Below are positions 25,363 to 34,926 of a stretch of 64,000 nt of DNA, in pieces. Positions within the stretch are counted from its first letter, which is position 1; every line of letters begins with the position of its first letter. The DNA is taken from the NCBI GenBank assembly GCA_035570275.1, contig DATMNI010000377.1, positions 8,842 to 72,841 of the forward strand, in the 5' to 3' direction. This stretch comes from DATMNI01 sp035570275. GTDB lineage: Bacteria; Acidobacteriota; Terriglobia; Bryobacterales; Bryobacteraceae. The translations under genes and the position numbers were made by a program. The notes beneath the pieces were generated by a model. That model saw only the letters and a program-made list of their open reading frames with translations, did no database searches and was not told where the DNA came from.

Positions 25363-28320
25363 TCAAAATGCCTGCCCGATGGAAAAGAAGAATTGAAAGT
25401 GGCTGACGCGCTGGATAGCCGGCGTCGCCTGGTTCAACAGCAACTGCTGGTAGGTCCCCTTCAGCCCGTTGAAAACCGGCGGATTCAGACTGTACGCCAG
25501 ATCCACCCGCAACGGCCCCACTGGGGTCCGATAGCGGACGCCGAACCCGGCCGCCTGCACCATGTAGTTGAAGTCCGAATTGTCGCGCTGTCTGTAGCGG
25601 AAGGAAATACTTCCCAGGTCCGTATAGACATTACCCAGATCGTGAAACAGCACGCCGGTGATGTCCTCTCCCAGAAACGGGAAGCGCAGTTCGGTGGAAT
25701 GGAACAGCAAAGCATTACCGCCGATTGGGAACCCGGTCAGCAGATCGCGCGGACCTGCCTGATTGTCGGGGAAGCCGCGCTGCGAACCCGATCCGCCGCC
25801 GAAAAAGCGTTCCGGCAGAGGAACATACTGCGCCGGATCGTTGCCCGGCGCGATGCTGAACGGATGCATCCAGCCGAACTGGGTGTTGCTGGCGAGCACG
25901 ATATCGCCATGCACGCGCTTGTAGTACGAATTGCGTCCCAGGAACTTCAGGTAGTTCTTGTTGCCCCCGAAGTAGTGCTCCACCAGGCCCAGGTCGCCGG
26001 AATTATAGATGCCGCGATGCGCGTCCACCGGGTCGTCACGGCGGTCCTGAATCAGGTTGGCGGAGATTATGGCGATGCGCGCCGGCTGAGCCAATGAAGG
26101 AATCAGCAGGGGATTGATCTTCAGCGTGCTCTTGTCCACTACCACGTCGCGCCAGGTATAGCGCCAGAGCGCGGTAGTCGCCTTGGAGAGACGCTGCGAG
26201 AGTTGCACCGACCCCTCGTAGCGCTGCGCGGTGAACGTGCGGACGTCGCGGGTGTTGTCGTAAAGGGCCGTAAAGGAAATGTTACGGCCCTCCACGTTGC
26301 GGTAGCGCGGCGCCAGGTAGTTCAATGAGACGCGCCGGTCCAAAGTGGAATATCGGCTCTTGAAGTTTAGGCTATGCCCCAGTCCCCACATGTTCAGCCG
26401 GCTGACCTCGAAACTTCCGCGCGGCGAAAACCCGGTCGCGCCGGCCGGTTGGTCCAGGCTGTCCTGCGCGCCGCCGATTCGCGCCACTTCCGCGCCCACT
26501 CCGACTCCCACGTAATAGCGGTGGCCTTCCGTCAGGTGATAGAGCACGTATTTGTTTTCGGTATCGCCCTGCTGATTCTGGATCGCCATATCCACCTTGT
26601 CGAATACGCCCAGATCATAGAGGCGCCGCTGCATCACGCCCATCTGCGTCCACGACAGCGGTTCGCCGGCTTTCAGCAGTACGTTGGGCTGCACCAGCCG
26701 CATGCGCGTGGCGCGCAGACCGGAGATCAGAACATCGCGGACATAGCGCGGCGGACCCTCGTTCACCACGTACACCAGGTCGGCCTCATGCCGCTCCGCC
26801 ACGTTGGAAATCCGCCAGTCGAACGACACATCCGGATAGCCGGCGGATTGATACACGCCGAGGATCGTATCCCGGTCCAGCCCTACGTTGCTCTCGCTAA
26901 AAGGCTGCCCCGGCAGCGACGCCAGGCGCGCCAGGATGGCGGCGCGATCGGGGCGATTGATTCCCTGCACATCGATCTTTCCGACGGTGTACTGCGAGCC
27001 TTCCTCGATCTCCATGGTCACAGCCACGTTGCCTGTCTTTCCCTGGTAGTCGTCGATGCTCTTGGCCGTCACCTTGCAATCGCGGAATCCGCTGTCCCGA
27101 TACAGCGCCGTAATGGCCGCTTCGTCACGCTTGGCGAACCCCTGGCTGAAGCGGCCGTGCCGCAGCCGAACTGTCCCTGCCGGCTGCAGGAACATGCGCT
27201 CGCGGATCTGATCGGCTTTGAAATAATGATTGCCGGTGACCTCCAGTTTCACCACTTTGTGCCGTTCGCCCAGACCGATCGCGTAGGTGACTTCCTCCTG
27301 GTCCGGCGTCACCTTGCGGTCCTGAAAGTCCACCTCCACGTCGAAGTAACCCTTATTCTGGAAGTAGTCGCGCAGGTTGGCCACGCCGCGCACCAACAGG
27401 TCGCGATTGACGGTCTCTTCATCGAACACGGGCACGTACTTCTGCAGGTTCCCCTTGGAGATCTTGGCCCCGCTCGCCTTCACCTGCACCTTCGGACCAC
27501 CATCGGCCCGGATGGCCGGTTTGACGGTGTTCGTCGACGCGTTGTAGTCCACGTGGTCCAGCACCACGTTGGCGGTGAGGCGCTCGTCTTTGTTGTACCG
27601 CTTGCGCACGTTCTGCACGCCGCTCTGCTGGTCGGAGGCGGTGGCCAGCTTCCAGCGGAACCTGCCCTTATACCTGGCCGCCTTCGCAACCACCTCCGGA
27701 CGAAGTTTCGTGTCACCCGTGATAGCCGGCGTCGTCAACCGGGCGCGCTTCCCCGAGTTCACCTGAAAGGTCAGGGTGACCTGCTGATGCTCGTTGTCCC
27801 GCTCCACCTTCGGCTGGACGGTACCCTGGTAGAGCCCGTTCCGCTGCATCAGATCCTGGATGCCCTTACCGGCCGCCTCGATATCCTCGTCGTTGAACGG
27901 AGTTCCGAGCTCGAGCCGCGCTGCGTTCGCCAGTTGTCCTGCGCTGGGCGGCAGGCTAACCTTGCCGCGCACCTCCACCGGGCCTGTGAACCACTGCTCC
28001 ACGGTGCGGAACACCAGCACCACGCCGCTGGGCGAAGTCTCCCAAGTGACCTCGATATCCTGATATTCGCCGGTATTGTACAGGCGCTTGATGGCGTCGC
28101 GAACGTCGCTTTGCCGCAGCGGCGCTCCGGGCTGCAGCGGCACCAGGCGATTCAGGTCGGCGCGCGCCACGGGCTGCAACGGCGGTTCGAACCGGACGGC
28201 TTCGATGGGCCTGCCTTCATATTCCTTTGGGACCGCCAAGTCGTCAGATTTTAGACTGGGGGGGCAGGCAAAAAGTAAGCAACCAAACAGACAGCGCCGC
28301 ACCTGGTCGCCAATGGCCAT
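25363..28320 (-). CDS. Omp85-family outer-membrane protein (TamA/BamA-like) with multiple POTRA domains
   Basis: 985 aa. After an N-terminal signal (CLFGCLLFACPPSLK), about 600 residues hold several POTRA-like repeats (YEGRPIEAVRFEP, VVKLEVTGNHYFKADQIRE, VGKIDVQGINRPDRA, VRDVLISGLRATRMRL). The C-terminal 350 residues are a 16-stranded barrel ending FFFSIGQAF, with an aromatic terminal residue. The barrel shows GGSGSQRGFPDN and VRYRTPVGPLRVDLAYSL, typical of the family. It inserts beta-barrel proteins into the outer membrane. First gene of the operon with the SurA-like and TamB-like genes, so the TamA role fits best; a BamA role is not excluded. Confidence 0.9.
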   Translation of the reverse strand: MAIGDQVRRCLFGCLLFACPPSLKSDDLAVPKEYEGRPIEAVRFEPPLQPVARADLNRLVPLQPGAPLRQSDVRDAIKRLYNTGEYQDIEVTWETSPSGVVLVFRTVEQWFTGPVEVRGKVSLPPSAGQLANAARLELGTPFNDEDIEAAGKGIQDLMQRNGLYQGTVQPKVERDNEHQQVTLTFQVNSGKRARLTTPAITGDTKLRPEVVAKAARYKGRFRWKLATASDQQSGVQNVRKRYNKDERLTANVVLDHVDYNASTNTVKPAIRADGGPKVQVKASGAKISKGNLQKYVPVFDEETVNRDLLVRGVANLRDYFQNKGYFDVEVDFQDRKVTPDQEEVTYAIGLGERHKVVKLEVTGNHYFKADQIRERMFLQPAGTVRLRHGRFSQGFAKRDEAAITALYRDSGFRDCKVTAKSIDDYQGKTGNVAVTMEIEEGSQYTVGKIDVQGINRPDRAAILARLASLPGQPFSESNVGLDRDTILGVYQSAGYPDVSFDWRISNVAERHEADLVYVVNEGPPRYVRDVLISGLRATRMRLVQPNVLLKAGEPLSWTQMGVMQRRLYDLGVFDKVDMAIQNQQGDTENKYVLYHLTEGHRYYVGVGVGAEVARIGGAQDSLDQPAGATGFSPRGSFEVSRLNMWGLGHSLNFKSRYSTLDRRVSLNYLAPRYRNVEGRNISFTALYDNTRDVRTFTAQRYEGSVQLSQRLSKATTALWRYTWRDVVVDKSTLKINPLLIPSLAQPARIAIISANLIQDRRDDPVDAHRGIYNSGDLGLVEHYFGGNKNYLKFLGRNSYYKRVHGDIVLASNTQFGWMHPFSIAPGNDPAQYVPLPERFFGGGSGSQRGFPDNQAGPRDLLTGFPIGGNALLFHSTELRFPFLGEDITGVLFHDLGNVYTDLGSISFRYRQRDNSDFNYMVQAAGFGVRYRTPVGPLRVDLAYSLNPPVFNGLKGTYQQLLLNQATPAIQRVSHFQFFFSIGQAF

Positions 28321-28497
28321 CGCTGAAGCTCTAGCAAGCCGACAGCCCTAGTATTCGAACTTACCGATCCAGCCCGCGTCCCAAAATTGGCTTGGTTCCG
28401 CCACGTCACCCATTGCCTTCTTGGCGCCCTCTGGCGCCCACTGGCTCGCGGCTCCTTTTGCAATCACACTACAATAGGAAAAGGAGCCCGCCCCCGA

Positions 28498-29664
28498 GTG
28501 GAAAAGTTGCTGGATATTGTCCTGATCCTGGTCTTTTCGCTGGTACAGTGGCGAATCACCCGGCTGTTGATAGCTGCTGCGAACCGCCATCTTTCCGACC
28601 GCGCGCGTCCCGTTGCGCGCGCCGCCATCTATCTGTTTGACGGGTTGTTGATTGTCGGTTACAGCTTCACGTTCTCGCCGTTGCGGGCCTGGCTGAGAAT
28701 TCCCGGGTCTTTCGGTCTGGTGATGGGAGCCGCCGCCTTGACCTACCTGATGACGGCCACCGCCGCTCTCGGGGTGCACTTGGTCTTCGCCATTTTCCGC
28801 AAGGGTCTAGGGGCGGACGTGAACCCGGGGCGCCGCCGCGTGCTCAATTCCGTGGGCAACGTCCTGATGGCCTCTCCGTTCGCCGTGGTGGGTTACGGAA
28901 CTTTGGTGCAACGCACGGATTTCCGGGTCCGCGAGGTGGATGTGCCGGTGCCCGGCCTGCCTGATGACCTGCACGGCTTGCGGCTGCTTCAATTAAGCGA
29001 CATTCACCTGAGCGCGTTTCTCAGCGAGCGGGAACTGGCTCGCGTGATCGACGCATCCAACGAATTGCGCCCGCACCTGGCCGTGGTCACGGGCGACCTG
29101 ATCTCTTCCCATTCGGACCCGCTCGACGCCTGCATCCGCCAGATCGCGCGCCTCAAAACCGATGCCGGCGTTTACGGCTGCCTGGGTAACCACGAAAACT
29201 ATGCCAAGGTGCAGAACCTCACCGTGGAACTGGGGGCCCGCTGCGGTGTCCCCTTCCTGCGCCAGCAGGCCCAGCAGCTTCGTTTCGGGAATTCGGTGCT
29301 GAACCTGGCCGGCGTTGACTTCCAGCCGTCTACCCAAAAGCACCGGTATCTGCAGGGCGCAGGGCGTATGGTAGTGCCAGGCGCCATGAACGTTCTGCTC
29401 TCGCACAATCCCGATGTGTTTCCCGTGGCGGCCCGGCAAGGATATCATCTCCTGCTGGCGGGACACACCCATGGCGGCCAGGTCAATGTCGAGATTCTGG
29501 ATCAGGCCATCACCCCAATCCGGTTCTTCACACCCTACGTTTACGGGCTGTACCGTTCGGGAGCGGCCGCCGCGTATGTGACGCGCGGCATCGGCACCAT
29601 CGGTATCCCGGCACGTATCGGAGCGCCTCCCGAAATATCCGTTTTGGTCCTGAGAAAGGTATAA
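28498..29664 (+). CDS. Membrane-anchored calcineurin-type metallophosphoesterase (YkuE/YaeI-like)
   Basis: 388 aa from GTG at 28498, with AAGGAG 12 bases upstream; this starts the protein at its first membrane helix (KLLDIVLILVFSLVQW). Three or four N-terminal helices are followed by a metallophosphoesterase domain: LLQLSDIHLS, VVTGDLISSH, CLGNHENY, LLLAGHTHGGQVN, the full set of metal ligands. YaeI/YkuE relatives act on UDP-diacylglucosamine or wall-linked phosphates; the substrate here is unknown. 12 bases separate it from another phosphoesterase gene. Confidence 0.88.
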   Translation: MEKLLDIVLILVFSLVQWRITRLLIAAANRHLSDRARPVARAAIYLFDGLLIVGYSFTFSPLRAWLRIPGSFGLVMGAAALTYLMTATAALGVHLVFAIFRKGLGADVNPGRRRVLNSVGNVLMASPFAVVGYGTLVQRTDFRVREVDVPVPGLPDDLHGLRLLQLSDIHLSAFLSERELARVIDASNELRPHLAVVTGDLISSHSDPLDACIRQIARLKTDAGVYGCLGNHENYAKVQNLTVELGARCGVPFLRQQAQQLRFGNSVLNLAGVDFQPSTQKHRYLQGAGRMVVPGAMNVLLSHNPDVFPVAARQGYHLLLAGHTHGGQVNVEILDQAITPIRFFTPYVYGLYRSGAAAAYVTRGIGTIGIPARIGAPPEISVLVLRKV

Positions 29665-29676
29665 TCGCTCCTACCT

Positions 29677-30417
29677 GTGCGCTACCTCATCGTGAGCGAC
29701 CTGCATGCCAACCTGGAAGCCCTGAACGCTGTGGTTCGGCAGGCCGCCGGCCGCTACGATCAGGCGATCTGTTGCGGCGACCTGGTGGGCTACGGCGCCG
29801 ACCCCAACCCGGTGACCGATTGGGTTCGCGCCAACTGCGCCATTGTGGTGCGCGGCAATCACGACCGGGCGTCTTCGGGGCTGGATGACCTGGAATGGTT
29901 CAACCCGGTGGCGCGAATCGCGGCGGTCTGGACCCTGGAAAACCTTTCGGCCGGCAACGCCGATTACATTCGCGGCCTGCCCCAAGGCCCCGTTCTGGTA
30001 GATGGCTTTGAGGTGGTGCACGGCTCCCCTTACGACGAAGACGAATATGTGCTCGCCGCCGGAGAAGCCGGGCAGGCGTTCGGTTATCTGGAGGCCCGCC
30101 TGGCCTTCTTCGGCCATACCCATGTGCAGGGCGGGTTCATCTGGAACCAGTCGCGCGTGGAAACGATCGCGCGCACCGCGGCGCGCACGGACCGGCAACG
30201 CATGGAGATTGACCCGGAGTGCGCCTACCTGGTGAACCCCGGTTCGGTGGGACAGCCAAGGGACGGCGACCCGCGCGCCGCTTATGCCGTCTACGATTCG
30301 GGAGCGCAAATGCTGACTTATTTCCGGGCCGCTTATGACGTGGAGGCGGCGCAGAAGAGGATTCGGGAAGTGGGACTGCCGCCGGTCCTGGCGGACCGGC
30401 TTTCGGTGGGAAGATAG
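29677..30417 (+). CDS. Metallophosphoesterase of the YfcE/MJ0936 type
   Basis: 246 aa from GTG at 29677. Soluble, single domain: LIVSDLHANLEAL, CCGDLVGYGADP, VVRGNHDRA, FGHTHVQGGF, LVNPGSVGQPRDGD. The last motif is typical of this phosphodiesterase subfamily. It follows the preceding phosphoesterase by 12 bases and probably shares its message, but the two proteins belong to different subfamilies, so this is not a simple duplication. Confidence 0.9.
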   Translation: MRYLIVSDLHANLEALNAVVRQAAGRYDQAICCGDLVGYGADPNPVTDWVRANCAIVVRGNHDRASSGLDDLEWFNPVARIAAVWTLENLSAGNADYIRGLPQGPVLVDGFEVVHGSPYDEDEYVLAAGEAGQAFGYLEARLAFFGHTHVQGGFIWNQSRVETIARTAARTDRQRMEIDPECAYLVNPGSVGQPRDGDPRAAYAVYDSGAQMLTYFRAAYDVEAAQKRIREVGLPPVLADRLSVGR

Positions 30418-30500
30418 TGGCCGCGACCCTCCGGGCGGCGGGTCGGGAGATTGAACGCATTAATCGGCCCTTTGCGCGCCGGCCGTCCGGACCGGATCAA

Positions 30501-31004
30501 ATGATTGCCTCTTCGCATAAGCTGACGGCTATCCTGTTCGGAATTGGCGTCACGCTTCACAATCTCGAGGAAGCGATGTTCCTGGCAGACTGGTCCCGCT
30601 CTCATTTGAAACTCTGGTTCGAGCCAAACCCCAAGATATATTGGGTCCTGACCTCGTTGGTTAGCGTTGTGATTTGGATTCCGGTTGTTGGCGTCTGCGT
30701 TTCGAAGGAGAGCTCCTCTTTTCAAAAGGTCCTCTCGGGATTTGCCCTCGCCATGGCAATCAATGCCGTGCTGCCCCACTTGATGATCAGCCTTTTTAAG
30801 CATTCCTATTCGCCTGGAGTGGGATCGGGGATGCTCTTCAACTTGCCGCTTGGCGTGTTGCTGATTCATGAGCAGTTGAGTGACCGCGCAATCTCGCCTG
30901 TCGAGGTCTGGCGGGCAGCAGTTTTGTATGCGCTGCTGTTGGCCGTAGGCGCCTTCGGAAGCTTGTACGGAGCCCATGCGATCTTAGCCGCCAGGAAGAT
31001 ATGA
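30501..31004 (+). CDS. HXXEE-domain integral membrane protein
   Basis: 167 aa from ATG at 30501, with several hydrophobic segments. The eponymous motif is present: LHNLEEAMFLADW (His, two residues, Glu-Glu) near residue 20. A longer frame opens at GTG 30417 overlapping the phosphoesterase stop, but its first 28 residues are Arg-rich and not family-like. Function of the family is unknown. Confidence 0.75.
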   Translation: MIASSHKLTAILFGIGVTLHNLEEAMFLADWSRSHLKLWFEPNPKIYWVLTSLVSVVIWIPVVGVCVSKESSSFQKVLSGFALAMAINAVLPHLMISLFKHSYSPGVGSGMLFNLPLGVLLIHEQLSDRAISPVEVWRAAVLYALLLAVGAFGSLYGAHAILAARKI

Positions 31005-31326
31005 GCTTGAAATCTATGCCGTCTCGAAATCTACCCTTAGTACATCCCAACGTAGAAAAGGTACAGAATTCGGGGATTGGGCTGGGACATCCCGGCTTGG
31101 CGAGGTAGCTGCTCTGGGCAATTTCGGTCGCCGGCCATGGATCATCGGCTCAAGCCTTGGCGTCATCATCTATGGCTGTCGCCCACGGTTCCACGCGACG
31201 CCGCCTTTCAGGATGCCGTGTTGCATTGCCTTGACACGCGCAGATTCGGGGTTGACTCCCGATGGTGCATCATATACGATGCGTTCCGTCTGCCTGCTTG
31301 TCCAGGCTCAGGAAGGGGACCTCTAA
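31005..31326. other. Intergenic region upstream of the Oar-like receptor gene
   Basis: 322 bases with no supported gene. The right end holds a likely promoter (31252-31280, listed) and the Shine-Dalgarno GGAAGGGG about 8-14 bases before ATG at 31327. Confidence 0.5.
31252..31280 (+). promoter_or_regulatory. Sigma-70-type promoter for the Oar-like receptor gene
   Basis: TTGACT and TACGAT separated by 17 bases, ending 46 bases before the start codon at 31327. The match is good for -35 and moderate for -10. Confidence 0.45.
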
Positions 31327-34300
31327 ATGAAAGCTATACTTTCCGCGATCATTGCCATGGCGGGGCTTGGCGCCGTTTCTGCGTTTGGCCAGACTGCGCA
31401 AATGACCGGCGCCATCTCCGATCAGACCGGAGCCAGCGTCCCGAATACCACAGTGACCGTTACTAATGTCAACACCGGTGTGGCGCGGTCAAGTATCACC
31501 AATGCCAGCGGCAATTACCTGGTGACTGCACTGCTTCCGGGGACCTACCGGGTGACTACGCAAGCGCTCGGCTTCAAGCAGATGAGCCGGGAACCGATCA
31601 TTCTGGAAGTAGACCAGATCGCGCGCATTGATTTCAGCCTTACCGTGGGAGGAACTCAGGAAACCGTGGAGGTACAGGCATCGGCTGTTTTGCTCAACTC
31701 GGAGAGCAGCACGATCAGCGCCGTGGTCGAAAACCGCCAGGTGTCGGACTTGCCGCTCAACGGCCGCGACCCCATCGAACTGGTGGCGCTGGAGCCCGGA
31801 ATTCGGGTCCAGGGAAACTTTGGCGGCAAGCAGGTGGCGGGAGGAACTGCTCCCGGGAACTGGGCGAATTTTTCCTTCAATGGCGGCATGGCCAACGCCA
31901 ACGCCATCATGGTGGAAGGGCTGGCGCTGGATCTGGCGCAGATGAATACACCGTCATTCGTGCCACCGGTAGACGCTACTCAGGAATTCCGTGTGCAATC
32001 GAATACATTTTCGGCGGAGTACGGCCGCACTTCGGGTGCGGTAGTGAACTTCAGCATCAAATCAGGCACCAACCAATTCCATGGCTCCGCCTTTGAATTC
32101 TGGCGAAACAAGGTTCTCAACGCCAACGATTTCTTTCAGAACCGCATCGGCAATCCGCGGCCGCCCTTCAATCTGAACCAGTTTGGCGGGGCTGTCGGAG
32201 GTCCCATCAGGAGAGACAAGACTTTCTTCTTTAGCAATATTGAGGAATACAGGCGTGTAGTGACGAACCCCACCATTACATCCGTTCCTACGGCGCTGCA
32301 AATCGCTGGGGACTTTTCGCAGACGTTCAATAGCACGGGTAAGCTGGTCCCTATTGCCGATCCGACAACAACCACTCTACTGGCAAACGGCTCCTATACC
32401 CGCACCCTCTTTCCGGGAAACATTATCCCGGCGTCGCGGTTCAGCACGGTGGCTCGAAATGCCTTAAAGGCCTACCCGGGGCCGAACCTCGCGGGGGTGC
32501 CTTTCACTGGCGTAAACAACCTCTCCACCAGTTCCGCGGTGCGATTGATCGATCACCAGTTGGTAAACAAGATCGATCACAATCTGAATTCGATCTGGAA
32601 GATCTTTGGTACGTACTCCCTGGAGGATTTGCACCAGGGCGCTACCGACCCGCTGCACTATACCGGGGCCGACCTGACCGCGGCTACGGGCAACTTCAGA
32701 AATCACGTCACTCTGTCGGCGATCGCTGTTTTCTCCCCCGCTCTGGTCGCGGAGTTGCACACCGGCTATGCCAGGCTATACCAATTCGCCGTCCCCAAGG
32801 CCGAGGGGTATGACGCAACCCAATTGGGTTTTGCGCGGTCGTTTGTCAATCAGTGGCAGATCCAAAGTTTCCCCGGTTTTCAGCCCAGTGGTTACGCCAC
32901 GATCGGAAGTACCGGGTACTCCAGGGGCGCGTTTAACAGTTGGGGCCAGCGCGCTTCGATGACTTGGGTGAAAGGCTCGCACTCGCTCAAGTTTGGCGCC
33001 GATTACCGGGTGCAGCAGATGAATCAGTTTTTCTTCACTACCATCGTGCCGCGATTTTTGTTTTCCAACCAGATGACCGCGCAGAATCCGCTCTCTCCCG
33101 ACGCCAACAACGGGAATGGAATAGCCTCTTTCGTTCTGGGCGATGTTTCGACTGCCAATGTAGTCAAATCCCAACCCCTTGCGAACGAACGGCGCTACTT
33201 GCAAGTCTTCATCCAGGACGACTGGAAGGTTACCCGGAAGTTTACCGTGAACATTGGCACCGAGTACAGCCTCGAATTTCCGATCACGGAGCGTTACAAC
33301 CGAAAGATGTGGTTCGATCAGAGCGCTCCGTTGCCGATTAGCGTCGGTTTCCCGGTTTCAGGCGGCTTCCGTTTCACCGACTCGAACACCCGGTCGCCGC
33401 AGGATCTTTACACTCACCAGTGGGGTCCGCGGGTGGGTTTTGCTTATCAATTGTTTCCGAAGACGGTGATCCGCAGCGCTTACGGTATTTTCTGGCTTCC
33501 CGGCGCAATTATGGAAACCACCGGAGATACACGCGCGCCGGCTTTTTCAATCAACACCCCGATGGTGACGTCGGTGGATGGCAACCTCACTCCCTTCAAT
33601 ACGCTGGACAACCCTTACCCGCTGCCCGACGGCATCACGAATCCCCCCGGTTCTTCGCAGGGTTTGCTAACCCTTCTTGGACAGGACGCCGCCGCCAATC
33701 GGCGGTATTATCATCCGGGTTACACACAGCAGTGGAATTTCGACATCCAGCAGGACCTGGGCCGGAACATGTTGCTCGAAGTGACCTATTCCGGAAGCGC
33801 TGGTGTCGGGTTGCCGGCGGGCTGGGCGACGCAGATCAACCAGATTCCGGACCAATACCTCAGCCTCGGGTCAGCCTTGCTGCAGCAGGTTCCCAACCCG
33901 TTTCTTGGCCTGGTTTCGACCGGAAACTTAGCGCAGAAGACGATTCCGCGGGGACAGTTGCTCCGTCCGTTTCCGCAGTTTCAATCCTTGTTTGGAGAGG
34001 CCGATCCGGTAGGCCATTCGAGCTTCCATTCGTTCGCCACGCAATTCAAGAAGCGATTTGCTCACGGCCTGGTGGGCTTCTCCTATACGGTCAGCAAAGC
34101 CATCGGGAACACGGAAACCCGGAGTGATTTTCTGGACTCAGTCACTACCAACGCCGATGGATTTGCGGACATCTACAATCGCGGACTCAACCGCTCGCTC
34201 ATGGCCTACGACGTTCCGCAGCGGCTGGTGGTGAATTATTCGCTGGAGCTGCCTTTCGGCAAAGGCCAGCGGTTCCTGAACCAGGGTGGAATTCTGAACA

Positions 34301-34800
34301 GGGTTGCCGGGGGCTGGGAAGTGAACGGCATCTACACCGCGCAGTCGGGCATTCCAGTGGCTCTTATCAATCAAACCAACACCGTGGGAAACTACAGTAA
34401 CGTAACCGATGTCTACGGCACCGCAGACTCCAACACGCGCCCGAACAATAATGGCACCAGCGCCATACTCTCAGGGGCGCCCAACACCCGGTTGAATCAG
34501 TGGTTCAATACCAGCGTGTTCAGCCAGCCCGCGCCGTTTACCTACGGCAGCGCGCCGCGCACGCTGCCCGACATGCGCGCCGACGGTACCAACAATCTGG
34601 ATTTCAGCGCGTTCAAAAACAACCGCTTTGGGCACGAAGAGCGCTTCAACCTTCAGATCCGAGCCGAGTTTTTCAACGTGCTGAACCACGTTCGGTTCGG
34701 CAATCCAGGCTTCCAATTCGGCCTTGCCACGTTCGGCGTGGTCAGCGCCGCGGGGAACAGCCCGCGTCAGGTTCAGTTGGCGGCGAAATTTCTTTTCTAA
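31327..34800 (+). CDS. Oar-like TonB-dependent outer-membrane receptor with carboxypeptidase-regulatory N-domain
   Basis: 1157 aa. Signal peptide (MKAILSAIIAMAGLGAVSAF), then a carboxypeptidase-regulatory-like beta domain at about 25-115 (TGAISDQTGASVPNTTVTV, GNYLVTALLPGTYRV), a TonB plug (VSDLPLNGRDPIELVALEPG) and a large beta barrel ending QVQLAAKFLF. Typical of the very large Oar-like paralogue family of Solibacter-type genomes, thought to import oligosaccharides or peptides. GGAAGGGG precedes the start. The following gene is a multihaem cytochrome, 126 bases on. Confidence 0.93.
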   Translation: MKAILSAIIAMAGLGAVSAFGQTAQMTGAISDQTGASVPNTTVTVTNVNTGVARSSITNASGNYLVTALLPGTYRVTTQALGFKQMSREPIILEVDQIARIDFSLTVGGTQETVEVQASAVLLNSESSTISAVVENRQVSDLPLNGRDPIELVALEPGIRVQGNFGGKQVAGGTAPGNWANFSFNGGMANANAIMVEGLALDLAQMNTPSFVPPVDATQEFRVQSNTFSAEYGRTSGAVVNFSIKSGTNQFHGSAFEFWRNKVLNANDFFQNRIGNPRPPFNLNQFGGAVGGPIRRDKTFFFSNIEEYRRVVTNPTITSVPTALQIAGDFSQTFNSTGKLVPIADPTTTTLLANGSYTRTLFPGNIIPASRFSTVARNALKAYPGPNLAGVPFTGVNNLSTSSAVRLIDHQLVNKIDHNLNSIWKIFGTYSLEDLHQGATDPLHYTGADLTAATGNFRNHVTLSAIAVFSPALVAELHTGYARLYQFAVPKAEGYDATQLGFARSFVNQWQIQSFPGFQPSGYATIGSTGYSRGAFNSWGQRASMTWVKGSHSLKFGADYRVQQMNQFFFTTIVPRFLFSNQMTAQNPLSPDANNGNGIASFVLGDVSTANVVKSQPLANERRYLQVFIQDDWKVTRKFTVNIGTEYSLEFPITERYNRKMWFDQSAPLPISVGFPVSGGFRFTDSNTRSPQDLYTHQWGPRVGFAYQLFPKTVIRSAYGIFWLPGAIMETTGDTRAPAFSINTPMVTSVDGNLTPFNTLDNPYPLPDGITNPPGSSQGLLTLLGQDAAANRRYYHPGYTQQWNFDIQQDLGRNMLLEVTYSGSAGVGLPAGWATQINQIPDQYLSLGSALLQQVPNPFLGLVSTGNLAQKTIPRGQLLRPFPQFQSLFGEADPVGHSSFHSFATQFKKRFAHGLVGFSYTVSKAIGNTETRSDFLDSVTTNADGFADIYNRGLNRSLMAYDVPQRLVVNYSLELPFGKGQRFLNQGGILNRVAGGWEVNGIYTAQSGIPVALINQTNTVGNYSNVTDVYGTADSNTRPNNNGTSAILSGAPNTRLNQWFNTSVFSQPAPFTYGSAPRTLPDMRADGTNNLDFSAFKNNRFGHEERFNLQIRAEFFNVLNHVRFGNPGFQFGLATFGVVSAAGNSPRQVQLAAKFLF

Positions 34801-34926
34801 ACCAAAACCGGGAGCTTCGGTCCAGGGAGCTACGCGTCCCGGATTTGATTGGGATGTCGAGGTCGTGTAAAGGGTCTCGTAAAGAAAGGAAGCGGCCTGA
34901 TTCGCTTGCAGGCGCCGGTGTGATTC

